64,000 nt of DNA from Calliopsis andreniformis (Eukaryota > Arthropoda > Insecta > Hymenoptera > Andrenidae), in contig NC_135064.1 of NCBI RefSeq assembly GCF_051401765.1, forward strand, positions 24,154,001 through 24,218,000, given 5' to 3'. Shown one piece after another: positions 26,157 to 39,405 of the stretch. Under the pieces are notes generated by a model. The model saw nothing but the letters and a program-made list of their open reading frames with translations, was not told where the DNA came from and ran no database searches. Made by a program: the position numbers and the translations under genes. How positions within the stretch are numbered: position 1 is the stretch's first letter; every line of letters starts with the position of its first letter.

Positions 26157-27433
26157 TCTTGACTTGAAGATCGATGTGGGCGACTATCGGTCAGTGCAAA
26201 CAGTTGCGCCCATCCGTCGCGACACCTCTTCAAACTGAGTGGACTTTCGGTGACCGAAGGTCTCGGGCTTCCTCGCCTGGGAGGCTAACCCTCTCGTAAC
26301 AGAGAGGTTTGCAGAGGACATGGACGGTTACATTCGTCTCGATCACTCTGGGAACAATTTGTTTGTGCTATTCAATTTTCCAAAGAAAATTAGGGGACCT
26401 GAGTACCCTGGGGGATGGGATAACGAAGGCTAGATCGATCGCGACGAAGGGGAATATTTATTTGTAATTTCTACTCCAGCGGAAACGGGTCAACGCAATT
26501 ACTAGCCGTGTAGCGAACGAGTAAAAGAACGGCGCTTGATTCCTTGGCGTCTAAGGAATTGCAGCGAATTACCGGGGAAACGCGCAGGATTTATAATGGA
26601 ATAAGCATGAAATATTGAACGATTACTGCCGATAGAATATCGCCCCGTTAAGTATCGTCGGGGTCGATCATTCAGTATTACTGGGTAGAATTGCATCATT
26701 GATTGTTGCGTCCGAGAATCCAATTTGAAGGGATGGGAGCTAGTGTCGCGAGCAGAGAGGAAATTCCAGGATATAAAGTTGGGGAATTTCGGGGTCGACG
26801 GGCGACTCCAATGTTCCTCGCGAACGCACGTATCTAGAGGCAGCCAGCGCGCGACGTACGAAAATGAGACGAGGGAAATTCCATTTTCCCAGGCCGAGCA
26901 CAGGCACGCCGAAATCATATCAGGTACCAGGTACCGTCGAAGTTGCAGCACGTCGCACGGATTTCGCCCGCCGCCTTCGCCTTCCACCGTGGAGACCCCC
27001 GTGCCCCGCGAACAAATTGATTTCGAACCAAAAATATCCTCATCGTGAATTTCAATTTTTCGACATTATTTCGGAATCACGTGCCGCCGTGTAGACAAAC
27101 GGTGGGTTTACATTTCGCATCATTGTAGAACGGTTAGGCAAATTCGCGTTGCCAAGACATTCGTGTACGGTTTCGCGAGGCCAGAAAAAAGCGAGAAACA
27201 TTTTAGTAATAATATGCTGCCTATTTGTGGGCGACGAGGATGTTTAGTAGAGGAACCTTCAAACGGAATAAATTATAAAGTGAGCTGGATGGAATTGAGG
27301 GGCTCACAGTAAAAAAGACCCTTGTCAATTTTTCTGTCCCTTTTGGGGGAGCAAAAAAATACTGTCGCATCTGTAATTCTTGTGCAACAGATTAACATTT
27401 TTTTAACAGAATATTTACGTAGCACGTATTATA
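26157..27433. other. Non-coding stretch between mobile elements
   Basis: No gene recognised. Moderately CpG-rich at 26.2-27.1 kb, with overlapping open frames of up to 161 codons on the minus strand and 107 on the plus strand that show no domain. A+T-rich after 27.2 kb, running into the palindromic element. Confidence 0.4.
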
Positions 27434-28212
27434 CACTGATAAAAAAAATTATGCCATCCAAAAATCATGGGGAAAATTTACCAACTTTGACTGATGGTAA
27501 CTCCGCGAAAAATCGTCGTAGGATCGTGATCTTTTTTGTAGATTGAAGCTTGAAATCTGTACTTTAAGATACTATATATCGATTTTAGGTTTAATATGTT
27601 TCTACTACCAGAACTCTTTAAATTTGAGGGCATGTTTGTCATATAGAAAATTGCAAAAGTTGACGGGTTACATTGACTTCTTAAAATTTTTTAGGGGGAT
27701 GTCGTTTAAAGTAGTATAAAGTTCAAAGTTTTCCCTTTAATATAAAAAAAAGAGCAAGTCGCTACGATTTTTTTTCGCAAAGTTACAGCACTTTAAAGTA
27801 GCCCTTGCTACCTCAGGTAATGTCAATGCCGTCGGCATATGACAAGAATACAAGGGCAACTTTAAAGTGCTGTAACTTTGCGAAAAAAAATCATAGCGAC
27901 TTGCTCTTTTTTTTATATTAAAGGGGAAAGTTCAAACTGTATGCTACTGCCAACGGCATTACCAACAAAAATTTTAACAGGTCTATGCATTTTGTCAAAC
28001 TTTGCAATTTTGAATATAATAAACCCCACAGATTTAAGGGGTTACAGTGACAGGGGTGCATTAAACATCAAATCAATACATAATGTCTTACAGCAATCTT
28101 AATTTTAAAAAAAGAACATAATCCTACGATGATTTTTCGAGAAGTTGTTGCCAGTAAAAATTGGTCAATTTTTGCAGTATGCTTTTTATGGTATAAGCTT
28201 CACTATACTGTG
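27434..28212. mobile_element. Long palindromic (foldback-type) element, copy A, about 780 bp
   Basis: The whole element is one long imperfect inverted repeat with arms of about 380 bp meeting near 27823. The inner arms (about 27732-27808 and 27862-27936) are almost perfect complements, including AAAAGAGCAAGTCGCTA, the T run and CAAAGTTACAGCACTTTAAAG. The outer arms pair more loosely, for example around GTAGGAT, CTTTAAATTTGAGG versus CCCCTTAAATCTG, and TTGACGGG versus TTGACAAA. The left tip is TA then CACTG, as in mariner-type ends; the right tip is less clear. No transposase frame is present, so it is non-autonomous. Copy B matches it across its full length. Confidence 0.75.
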
Positions 28213-28654
28213 AATCACGCTTTTGACTATTAGGATGTGTTTTCATAAAAATAATCGTAAAATTTGTTGAAGGTTGTTTTGGTTATGAGGCTGTTACTTG
28301 TTAGTATTAATTAGTATTACCTTTTTAGTTGAGTCATTTGAGGCGAACTACCTTTATATATTCAGAGTTTTACGCCCACTATAATCCCTGATAGAAATTT
28401 AAAAATATTGCGTGCATGAGTGCATGTGAATTATATGACGACGCGTAGGTAATTGCATTTTTATCCTCTGAAATATGGGTCTTTTGCAAGTGAGTGATTA
28501 TTTCTTTATAACGTATGTAAACTCACTATGTTGCTAAGGGGTTAATTCACTTTCAATTTACTAGCATAACGATTATCAAGTGCTTTTATATATAATAAGC
28601 GTTACAGTATACGCAGAAGTGCACAACATATCGGAGTTTCTGTATAAAATTGAG
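28213..28654. other. Non-coding A+T-rich spacer
   Basis: No gene recognised. A GGGGTTAA string at 28534-28541 resembles a TTAA-element end, but no matching left end was found nearby. Confidence 0.4.
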
Positions 28655-29060
28655 GGCACATACTTCACAAAATAGGGTAGAATATGTTAAAGTAAAACAA
28701 AATAGAATAGTGCATGCTAAAGCAGTAGAAAAATAAGAGAAAACAGAATAAATTCTATGACTTTTACAATAGAATAACGAAATAGATAATGCCACGGTAG
28801 AATAAAATAAAATACGTCCCACTATAGCAGTGTTGAATGGAACATATAGTGGGACGAGATGAAATAAAGCATGGTATGACGGTCTTGAATAAAACATAGC
28901 AAAGTAAAATAAAGTGGAATAAGGCATACTATGGCAGCGTTGAATAGAATACGCCACAGTAGTACAAACCGAAACAAAGCATCCCCAAAGTAGAATAAAT
29001 AAAAGAATATCTTTGAAACTAGCATAACACGAACCAAAATGCACGCAACTTAACACAAAG
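28655..29060 (-). repeat. Degenerate minisatellite rich in TAGAATAAA motifs
   Basis: The stretch repeats a loose unit of roughly 40-50 bp containing AGTAGAATAAA, GCATACTATGGCAG and GTTGAATAGAA variants, for example around 28800, 28845 and 28920. The unit length drifts and identity is modest. A 156-codon minus-strand frame spans it (28586-29056), beginning at GTG, with a repetitive Tyr/Ser/Leu/Phe composition (FYSTLF-like motifs). I attribute that frame to the repeat lacking stop codons rather than to a gene. Confidence 0.6.
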
Positions 29061-31873
29061 TAGAAAAGCAGTAAAACGCCTCGAAAACTTTAGCCAAGTT
29101 CTGCGCGTTACCGCAGTTAGACAACAATACGAGTTCGCTGGCCAAAATCTCCGTTAATAATTGCGGATCGCGAGGTCAGCCGCAGCGTGCTCGGCGTTAA
29201 GTTCAAAATAGAATATTTAACGTGTCAAACAGGCGTAGGCGGGAACTGGAATATATTCCAATTTCGTCGGGCCTGTTCCCTGTAATACAAGTAGTTAGCG
29301 CGAAAGCTAATCCGCGGTGCACTCTCGAGAATTTACTTCGGGTTCCGGTTTCTCCGCGCTAACCATTTATCCTGCTTTAAGGGTGGCTGCGGTTTAAGGG
29401 AAAGTGGATTACCGGAAGTCCCGTACCGACCGTGCCCCGGTCGGCTTCAATCTCGGCTAAATTCGATCACGTGGCCATTCGCGAAACGATAAGGGTCGAT
29501 TCGCCGGTATATCCGCCCCGAGAGAACGAGACACTCTTATCTCCTCTTGGTTTTTTTCTCTCATTCTCGACGGGGAGAGAAAATGTCTGGGAAGGCCTAG
29601 CCAGCGAATCGTCTATCTTGACGAAGTTGCAATGCTATCTGACGAGGAAGTACGTTAAAGGGACTCTCGTTTCGGCTCTGAAAGAAACACTGAAGCCCGT
29701 GAATGGAGGGTGAAAGCGTCGCGAAAGAGATTCTCGGGTAACTTTGGCTCAGAAGTTTCGCGTGTTCTACGAACACATAAATTTGCATACTTTTGACCCG
29801 CTTTTTTTTTACGACTGGTTCAAAGGGTACATGTTGCGTATATTCGCTAACAAGCTTGGCTTAAGTGGCTTTAATTGCCTGTGGAATTCTGAATTAGTTC
29901 CATGGGCGAAGGCTAGGTTGTACCGAAAGTATAATGGGTCGAAAAATTGAATAGGAATGGCACGGGGGGGAGAAGCGAGCTCGACGTCTCGTGTATCTAA
30001 CTTTTCTATTTCGCTTTCGGAAACGCGGCTCGACAACCCATTTTCGAGAGTATTTGCTTTTCACGTACGATAAAATTGTTCGCGTGAAACGAAAAATATT
30101 TAATGGCTCGCGTGGAGTTCTCTGCGAGGCTTTATCGTTCGTCGAAGCGAACCCATGACATGTAGTGTTGTATAAGAACCAGGCAGCAATCTTTACATAT
30201 TTTTAGCGATCGTAAAGCGAGGCCTGCTCGATCGATCTATGAAAATTTTCTTGCTACTTGGAACGCCTGCTTCTTCTTGAGCTACTTACTTTAATTTATC
30301 CCCCTTTTCCATGGCACTTTGTCTCGGTTTCATTACACGGCGTCACGTGATAAAGTTGTTTCTATGAAAAATATTGCAGAGTCCTTGATGTCAGGCGAAA
30401 AGTAATAAACGTTTTCAACAACGCTGTCGTCTGGCCCTCCGTTTATTCGCGTTTGCGCGATACTCGACAAGCTATTTATTCACGGTGACAAACTTCTGGA
30501 ACTTTATGCCGAACCTCTTGGCGTCTGATTTGTATTCTAGCCTAGTTTGCATGCATTTCGATGCACGTATATTATACCACCCAACGGTATTGTTATTAAA
30601 GTTGTTACTAGTTTAACAAGATCTTCACGAAAAGAACATGCCTCGCTAACACCGCTATTCATATGCCCGCCTGGTAATCTAAATTGTTTATAGTTTGCCG
30701 GACGATTTAGAAAGTTATAAACTTTCGCAGGACGTTTATTAGTATGAAGCGATGGAGAATCCGTTAAGAAGAATTAATGAGTGCTTCTATGAAAATGAAA
30801 ATGAGAATGAAATGAGATACATCGTCAATATATACGAACATTTAATGGAATCATCAACTAAAAGAGTAATTTACGCGTCTAAACATATTTAACGTTTACC
30901 AGAGGATAGATGAAATATTTAATTAAGGTGAGTCCGCTAAAAAATTCCTTATTTCTAGTTTCCTCGTTCTATACCCTCTCGTCAGCGTGATCCTTGTATC
31001 TCATTCATAATTGATCATTTTTTTCTTTCATTTCCACGCGAGTCCGTAAACGTACGTTTACTAAGTGTGCTGAAAAATATTCCTTTCCAGCGTCCTGTGT
31101 TAATAGGAAAAATTACCACTCCGTAACCCATTAAATGCATCATCTTGCAGGCGACGTGGCACTCGTTACGCAGAGTTTGTTAGCGCCTCGGACAAAGAAA
31201 GAAAAAACGCAAGCAAACATTCGATAAAAAGCACGATACCTGAACGAGATTCTCGATGAAAGGAGCCGACGACGACGTGGCTACGTAAAATGGACGCTAA
31301 AAGGTTCTTTTTAGATTCATTTTAACAGCGAGGGTTAAAAGTACAGTGGCAAAGGGGGAAGTGGGGGTGGGTGAAGTGCTTTCCGCTATTAGTACGAGAG
31401 CGATTAGCGATTGGGGCGTGAGAACGGAACATCTGATTGCCGGACGTCGAGCTTACCGTCGAAATGGTCTAATCCAACGTATATCTTGCCAAGCTAGTGA
31501 ACCCAACGCGCGTCGCGACGTTATACTAACTATTCGATCCCCCGTTACATCTCTTTTTTTCACCGTCGTTTAAAGTTCGTACGTGCGCCGAGTACAGTGG
31601 ACAGCGGTGAAATATCAAAGCGCCGTTTCATTTCTCGCGCTACAGTCGAGCGAAATTGCGTGTAAGTTCTTTTCGTTTAACCAATATTTGAAGGCTAAAG
31701 AGTAATTTTAATTACCGTAATTATGGGCACCGGGCAACACAGAGATAGTCACAAGGTATGAATTCTTGATTTACCTTTTTGTATCTCGTTGCAGCTGCTG
31801 CATAATTTTTTACACGAGCTGTTCGGTAATTGACGAGTCGAGGATGAATCGACGATATTTAGTATACAATCAT
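29061..31873. other. Non-coding stretch
   Basis: No gene recognised. CpG-rich at 29.1-29.7 and 31.1-31.7 kb, A+T-rich around 30.6-31.1 kb. The 93-codon frame at 29432-29713 starts at GTG, with no recognisable domain. Confidence 0.4.
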
Positions 31874-32001
31874 TGTTTACCCTTTAATTGCGCGGAACTG
31901 CAAATATTACAATGCATTTGATAGACGGAAGCACGATAAATGCTATACCGTTGTAATTTAGTAAACACGGAGGCTCATTAGTGAGCATCGTGACGTAAAC
32001 A
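31874..32001. promoter_or_regulatory. Three forkhead-type motifs upstream of the 32.0 kb TATA box
   Basis: GTAAACA occurs at 31961-31967 and 31995-32001, and its complement TGTTTAC at 31874-31880, all within 140 bases upstream of the TATA box. GTAAACA is the core site of FOXO/FoxA-type forkhead proteins. The last copy overlaps TGACGTAA, a CRE-like sequence. A short palindrome, GCTCATTAGTGAGC (31973-31986), lies between. Motif clustering is seen directly; any binding is inferred. Confidence 0.35.
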
Positions 32002-32009
32002 AGGCAGGA

Positions 32010-32062
32010 TATATAAACAGAGCCATCAAGGTGAATCCATCATTCTGTGTTAAGCAGCGACG
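32010..32062 (+). promoter_or_regulatory. Candidate TATA/initiator core promoter with a short first exon
   Basis: TATATAAA at 32010-32017 is followed by an exact insect initiator TCATTC at 32040-32045, placing the start at 32042, about 30 bases from the TATA. A consensus donor (ACG|GTGAGC) lies at 32063, and a pyrimidine-rich acceptor (ending TTATAG at 32123) would close a 61-bp intron, a usual size for short insect introns. Downstream lie an AATAAA at 32132-32137 and an ATG at 32152 opening only 9 codons. The core promoter is convincing as a motif set; the transcript it drives is unknown and no coding exon is supported. It could drive a short non-coding RNA or a gene with a distant second exon. 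Confidence 0.35.
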
Positions 32063-32181
32063 GTGAGCGTCTCGTGTACATTGCTGGTTGTCCAATCTTC
32101 GCTGTTTTCTTTTACGGTTATAGATCGTTTCAATAAATAATCCAGCAACTCATGAGTCTAGCTAAAGCTGAGCTATTGTAA

Positions 32182-35100
32182 ATTATGGGGTAATTAAAAT
32201 TCTTTATTTAAGCATTGTGTTCACATCCTCGCATAAAATAGAAGGGACTGTTTATTATCGATCTTGAGCACCTAATTGACTTTACCAAGATTATAGCTAA
32301 CCATTGTGCTAGTCTGTAGAGAGTCAAGCAATTTTCACGTTTTGTTTCTCTTAATAGATTCTTCACGCTTCAACTTTCACCCTGCGTTGCTGAGAAATTC
32401 TATTAAACCGTGCACAGAGATTCTAATTTTGAATGAACTTCCTTCCAATTAAAATCTTAATACACTTTACAATGTTCCATCCCTTCAATAGCTACCACTA
32501 GAAATTTTGATTAATACCAAGTGCAGCCACTGTAATCAGTTTAACAAGACAAAGGCAAGCTGTCAGTGTATTAGTCGATCTCAGAGATGCATCCCGCCCT
32601 ACAAGCTTATTAATAGCAAATGATAAATTTCCCGTGTAGAGACACATTGCTGGACAAAATTGTAAGCCACCTCGAGGATAATTGGGATTAGGTCTTAATA
32701 TTACACTTATATTAAACGGCGGTATTTGTATGCAAAACAAAACCATTTATTATTAACTGGCATGTTATTAAACTGAATGAATAATACAACAAATTTTCAA
32801 CTGAAACCAAATTAATTTCTATAAATTTTCATTAAGTTGTCTCATACATATTCTACAATATTAAATTCTAGAGACCATAGAGGTGATTTCCTTAATTATG
32901 TACCCTGATTTCATTTTCAAAGACATTGTCACATAATTTTATCCAGCATTATACCGGACCCAAAGAAACCACTTCCGCGAATTTACTAAATATTCCTCGA
33001 CAAAGCAGCCATCCGCATAACAAAGGTCAAACCCGAAATCTTGCACCGTCGCGATAATTCACAGAGCGGCGTGCATCCCCGGGTAACTTAATTCAATCGC
33101 AAGTTGCACCGCGCACGAAATTGTCGTTAGCGTATTACACCGCGTGCGCAACTCCGTGCACGTTCCTCTGTCGCGGTAAACAGTTTAGCAATACAAACTT
33201 CCCCGTCAAAGTAGCGGTGTAACGGTAATAATTTCCTTGTTCAAACTTCCCTACGCGGTATAGCCGAGATTATACTTGACGCGTTCCCATCAAACGAGGG
33301 TTACACGCCGCGGAGCGGCGGAACAACTGGGAGAGGCCGGAACGTAATGACAGATCGATATGCATCCCAACTAAATCCAATCTGCTTCGGCATCAGTCTC
33401 CTCCAACGTTTCAATTTCGATTCCGTCTAAATGTCGCGCGGTTTGCGCTGTCACGTGTAAAGCACCCCCTAAGTACACGCCGGGACACGCGCACCCCTTG
33501 CATACGACGCCCCGCGTGTACCGACGTGTGTACCTTCGCGTATAAACAGACGGAACCGCGTCTCATTGAGGAGCAGACGAAAACAGACGGAATCGATATC
33601 GTGGCTGATGTCTCTTACAGCGACGCTGGTGAACGTCTTTCGATTCTTGTCAGTTTCGGTTTCGATACTCTCCTACATGTGTCTTTCTGTCAGCGTTCGG
33701 TTTTGAATTTTCCATGGCTGAGGTCCTTCGAAGCGACGCTTCAGAATTCGATGTTCCGCGGGCTTTCGGGTTGATTCAGCTTCGGGGCGCTGCTGCCTTT
33801 CGCTTTCAATCCAGGGTTTTCCGCGTTTTTGCTGTGAATAGCAGTCACTCTGAATGTAGGGTTGGAGCGAGATCAACTGGTTGTTCAAGGCCACTTGCAC
33901 ACTTATGAATTAGATACTGTACGTGCTTTTCTGCTATGCTAATTTCGGTTCAGAGGACCTGTCTTCAGGGAGATGAAATCTGGGAGTGTCTCTTGGCTGG
34001 TCTTAATTCATCATTTTGATCTTTTGCAGGGTTGCTTGTGACACGTGTTATCGCTAAAGTAGATCTATCCACTTTATAGTATGACACATGTTGACTGAAA
34101 TTATCTGTAGTGACAGGTTCATAAACGAGAGATTCGAAGAGGCTCATATATATTTGTTTTCACGCGCATGAAGAGCATTTGGACAAAAAAATATGGGGGA
34201 AATGATTTTTTTACATGATTCGCACCTACGTTGAATTTGGAACTGTTGTCACGGTGTAGGGACAATCACGAGCACTGTCGCGCGCCAGTCAACGGTGTTA
34301 ATCAGATTTCGGAAAATTGTTATTCAGTTTTTATTCAAACACCGTGCAAAATTTGAAAGTAAAAACGTCGCATGTCCAATACGATCGTCCGTGATTTCAA
34401 TTTGAAGTTTCATAAAGCCGTGTTTTGTTTCACCGCGAAAGAAAAACAGCGATTTCCGTCGGAATATTTAATTATTTAATTTGATCGCATAAAATAGCGT
34501 GCATACATGAGCTTACGCCAGCACAGAAGAAAGACACAACAGGTGAATGTGTTAAAAATATCTTTCTTACAGTAATTTTCATTTATTTATCAGCATCCTT
34601 CTTTGCGATGGAATATTAGGTATTAAATTTCTATTCTCGTCGACATATTGCCATTCAAATAACTGTCCCATAATAATTTCATATCTCATCGAACTGCGAT
34701 TCCACCGTGGCAGATGATTGAACGCGACTGAATAGGGAAGACGACGCAGGAAGAAAATTACGTCGCGAAAAGGAATGCATGAATATCACGGCACAGGAAT
34801 CATGCGTGCCGTCTTCTGGTTCGCTGCACAATCGAAACGAATAAAACTGAAGTAGATTTCCGGAAAAACTAGCGAACGCGGCCTCATAACAAAAGTCTTT
34901 TGTACGGTGAACGTTATTCCTCCTTTGAATGCTATTACGTTCTGTCACACGGCCTCGGCAAATCCTTTTCTTGCACTCCCGCGAATTCTCTGAATCGCGT
35001 TTCCACGTTTCTCATACCTATTACCATAATTGCAGCAAAAATTTGCTACCCATTTGTTGACTGCTGAATTCTCAATAATTTCCAGCAACTGAATTTCCAT

Positions 35101-38100
35101 TCTCCCCTCTACGAACCGAAAGGAAAAAATTCAGTCGCAATTTTTCATCCGTTGATTATTACGAGCGCGCGATTCGTTTCTATTTGCCTGGAACCGTAAA
35201 ACTTCCGGTAGCCGGAATCGTAAAACCGGTGGTTCCGTTTCCCGCCGTGAAACGCGAAACGAAGTCGAACAACGACGGTTGCGCGAAGATCACGCGATAT
35301 GAAAATAACGCCGAGCCGCGGGATAGGTCCCGTAAAACCGTGTAATTAATAAAGATTTTAATTAAATCACCGTATCGTCGGATAGATCCGACATTTACAA
35401 CGACATTTATCTCGGTACAGATCGAGGCGAAGCAGGGGGCGGTCGGTGTATAAATGACGCCGCGTTACATGCGATGTTAGTTAGGGAATTCAGGTCGCCC
35501 AGGGGGCGGCTAACATTCGCGAGCGCCTCTGTGTAATCCGATTTACTTTTACTTATCGCGCCGTTCAAACACTTAGAAATATTTGCATCGCGGCCGCCTG
35601 CCTGCTCCCGACCGACCCGCAACAGGGGACCGGGGGAGGGACGAACCGAGAATTCGGTGTTCCGCGTTTCAGCCTGTTTTCGAAGTAATTTACAGTTTCG
35701 CCGATTCAACCAGCCAAGAACCGCGAGCAAATTATAGTACGGTACGTAGGTGATTTTCGGGCGAACGACTGCCATGAACGCTTTGCACGAGCTGTCTGCG
35801 TCACGAGCACAATTGCCACGGTGAACTTCGAATACTGGAGCGTACAAGATTTCGGGAGCGCGGGGGATGAAACGTTTCGTGCATGGGAATTTTATTTAGG
35901 CTGGGAGCATGAAAACGTAATGACATCGATACTGGAGGATTCTTATGGGCAATTTCGTCAAAGTGATTTTCTAACATTTCGAATATTTACAGTTCTGGTG
36001 CGTTCAAAAGTTTTTCGTTCTTTTTAAACATAAAATTAAGTGCGTGAGCTGGGGAGTAGAAATAATGGAATTTTTAACTACCAACTTTTCTATTTATTTT
36101 AAATTACAGAAGTTTGTGTTTCTTGATAACAGAATTTTATTTATAATTCTACTCGCGGTAGAACTATTCTCATATGCATATATTAAGTAACTTTATTATT
36201 GTTGAACAGAGGAGAGATATTTTAATTTGGTTTACGTTTTCAGAGGATCAGATAACAACTGCGAGACACTGTATTTTTAAGGATAAGATTATGAAGATTA
36301 TAGCATTAGTACGAAAGTTTGTCGAAAAGTTTAGAAGTTTAAGGACACTATTTTCTACCTGACTAAACTCGTGGGGGTTAAAGCTGCGGCACCTTGTGTT
36401 TAATTTCTTAAAAGAAACGGTCCCTGAGGCGGCCAAGTAAAACGTGGTAGATGTATCTCGTCGGCTCTCTGGACTTAGAACTATTGACCGGGCAGGTAAA
36501 CACGATTTACGATCCGTTAAATCAAAAACGGTACATTTGTTCTCAATTGCCTGTAACATCGCGTTATATAACGAGCGTCGGGCACATACACAGTCCCTTG
36601 GGTGAAATAGAAAGAATTATTCATGTGATTTCTAAAGTGAATAAGTCGGCCTGCCCTCTAGGGGCTCGAGATGGATGAACTTGAGACTGCAGCTTTCAAT
36701 ATAGATAATTTCGAGCTCGTCGTACGAGATAAGGATAATAGAGCTCGTATAAGACTCAATCTTTATCGTTCTGACTTGCCAGTAAAAATGCTTATAACTA
36801 AGAACAGATTCTAAGAGACAGAAATGACTTCCTTGAGCTTCAAAATTGTTCTGTTTAATGGTTCTAGGAGTTTTCGAGTCCAAGAGATTTTAAAAGGTCT
36901 CGGTAAACAAGAGACCTAACAAGTTGCGTAAAATCCCAACAATATTAGAGGGTTTCCTGGGATTTCAGTCCTGACGATTGAAACCAAGAAACCGAGAGAA
37001 CTCTGTAGCGTAAGAGATCCCCATACAATCCTCTATTCTCCTGAGACCTGCGGATCTTCTGTGGAATCATCCTCCTAGCAGCGCTCCTTGACGCTTTGGA
37101 AATTCTGGACATTTCCAGAACCTCAAGGACCCTGAAAGTCTTGACGATTCATCAAGATCCGAGACCTTATGGTTGCGCGGGATTAGAAACCCTTAAGACC
37201 CCGAATATCTTAAATTGTAGATACAACTTCGGATCACACGTATTTCAATCGTTCGCCCATAAATCACTCGTCAGTGTAGAATCCAAAACCATGTCGAGCC
37301 CTGCTGTTCCATAGCAATTTCTACCAGTTCCTGCAAGTCTAGGATTCCTCTCGGTCTCCACCCACAGCCGCAATCGATAAGTAGTAGTAGTAGTTTAGAG
37401 TGCACATTTTGTCCCAATGAACGGTTTAAATTGATACTGTTCAGAATGGTTCGAATACCTATGGTCGAAGTACATCCGTGCTCTTACATAAATATACGTG
37501 TCCCCTTAAGTATTTATGCATATGATCTTGAGATATATGAACACTCGATTGAATTGTGGATACAGGAATACCACCGAAATGACTTTAACCCCTTACTGTC
37601 GACCTCAATACATAGCGTAGACCGCTCACCTCCTACTCCATACGTCGTCTATTATTGTAGCTGCGTAATATAGATCCCAGCAGATGTAACTGTGCCGCGG
37701 GCCATTACCTACAATAGTTTATAGACCCTTTGAAGCCTCATTAATACGCATTAAACGAGGCTAGCTCGCTGTTTTTATCGTCGAAGAAAAACGTTTCTCG
37801 TTCTCCCAAAACCTTTTCGATACCGCAACCGAGTTGCCCAGAGAACCAATAATGATCAGTTCTCTCCTGTTGTAAATTCAATCGGCGTTTACGTAATTTA
37901 ATCGTCGTCCGTCAAAATGCACACACGGCCATAGGAATCCTGTTATCGGATGGAAGTTCACGCATGTATGACGAGGAAATTAAAAAACGAAGGAAATCAA
38001 TTATTTGATGAAATTGCTTTCGCCGTGGAATTATGGATTTTTATGCGCGCGAACTTCTGTTAACGCGGAGCTGGATGTGTGTCTGGTCAGCTTTCAAATT

Positions 38101-39405
38101 GAAATCGCAGGATTTTAAATCGTACGGTGTAAAGTGGCGCATTAACAAATACTAAGCACGACCTAATTACGATGTAGCGTAGCACGCTCTTTCGTGCGGC
38201 ACGCATGTCTGACCATTCGTGATTTACACTACTTGCCCTCTGTAACTCGCTGCACTTCACGCGAACGTGCCCCTGGAAAGCGCTCTCTACGGGTATATTA
38301 TAATATAAAATAACGAATTCTTGAAAAGCGAGGTAGCATTGGCACGAACTTTGACTGCTGGTGGGATCGAGCAAACGTGTAATAACGTATTGTATTCCGT
38401 TCGTGCAACATCAAGCACCGGCCTGATTTTGACGCGTTAACTGTTTTCCACGCATCGGCAAACATGTTCAGTCGTCAATTAAATCAAAACAATACGCCCC
38501 CACTTAATCGTCCATAACTTCCATTTGCCGTAGGCGTTTTGAGCGACGGATTTAAATAACGGCCGCCGCCAGGTGAAACCGAAAACCGATGAAATCGACG
38601 AAGTCGGGATGCTCGAATAAACTCGTCGAGCGATTTCGATGTGCGTCACGGGACCGCGACTTTTCGAGTGTTTCGCGTAATACACGATACAATGTAACTC
38701 TGACCAACGAAGAAAAAGTTGAGCGTTTCAGCCGCGGCTCGATTCGCTGGCTCCACGGGATTCGTTCAGTTTCGCGTGTGTCGTTGTCACGATGTGAATT
38801 GGTCTCCCTGTTCGTTATTTTCAATTCGCCGCGGTGACTGACTGCTCCGCGGCTCGATCAATGTTTTAACGAAATCGACATAATTGCGACGTGTCCCCGG
38901 CGGTAAAAATAGAATGAAAGTAATCGGTCGATGCTGCCGCTCTTTGTCTACCGATCACGCCTCTACACCCTTTTCAGCGATGATCAGCCGTGAATTAAGG
39001 ATGCTGCTAACGATGACACTTTGAATTTCATTCGAGCTACTAAGACAAAGGACGTAACAGGGCAGAGGAAAAAGTGGAAGCGAGGAAGATGATGCAGACG
39101 CTCTTCTTGTTCTCATTATCCAATTTTCACATTTTATTTCTAATTTGCCCTAGTTTGCCGGTAGGATCCATTCTATTTAGTGATTACACTGGTTGCTATT
39201 AGGTGTTTTAAAGTTAATCTAGCTTCAAGGAATTCAGTGAAATAGCAGATAAATAAAATATTAGCTTGACTAGAGAATTCTAGTAGTTATTTTTGTTATG
39301 TAAAATAATCAATTATTTCTTGAGTACTAATGGACGCTGTCAGAGGAAACTTTGGAGACTAGTAGACTAGTAACGAAAGCAGCATAATGTGACAAAAAAT
39401 TGGTC
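32182..39405. other. Long non-coding stretch
   Basis: No gene recognised. A+T-rich at 32.2-33.0, 34.1-34.7, 36.0-36.4 and 39.1-39.4 kb. CpG-rich at 33.0-33.9, 35.1-35.9 and 38.4-39.0 kb. A stretch at 36.9-37.2 kb repeats short strings such as GAGACCT and AGATCC without a fixed period. The 146-codon minus frame at 35407-35847 has no recognisable domain. Confidence 0.4.
37381..37394 (+). repeat. Short AGT trinucleotide run
   Basis: Four to five uninterrupted GTA/AGT units. A similar short run lies at 365-375. Confidence 0.8.

Noticed and set aside
28534..28541. GGGGTTAA, a possible right end of another TTAA element
   Set aside because: No matching CCCC-type left end found within several hundred bases.
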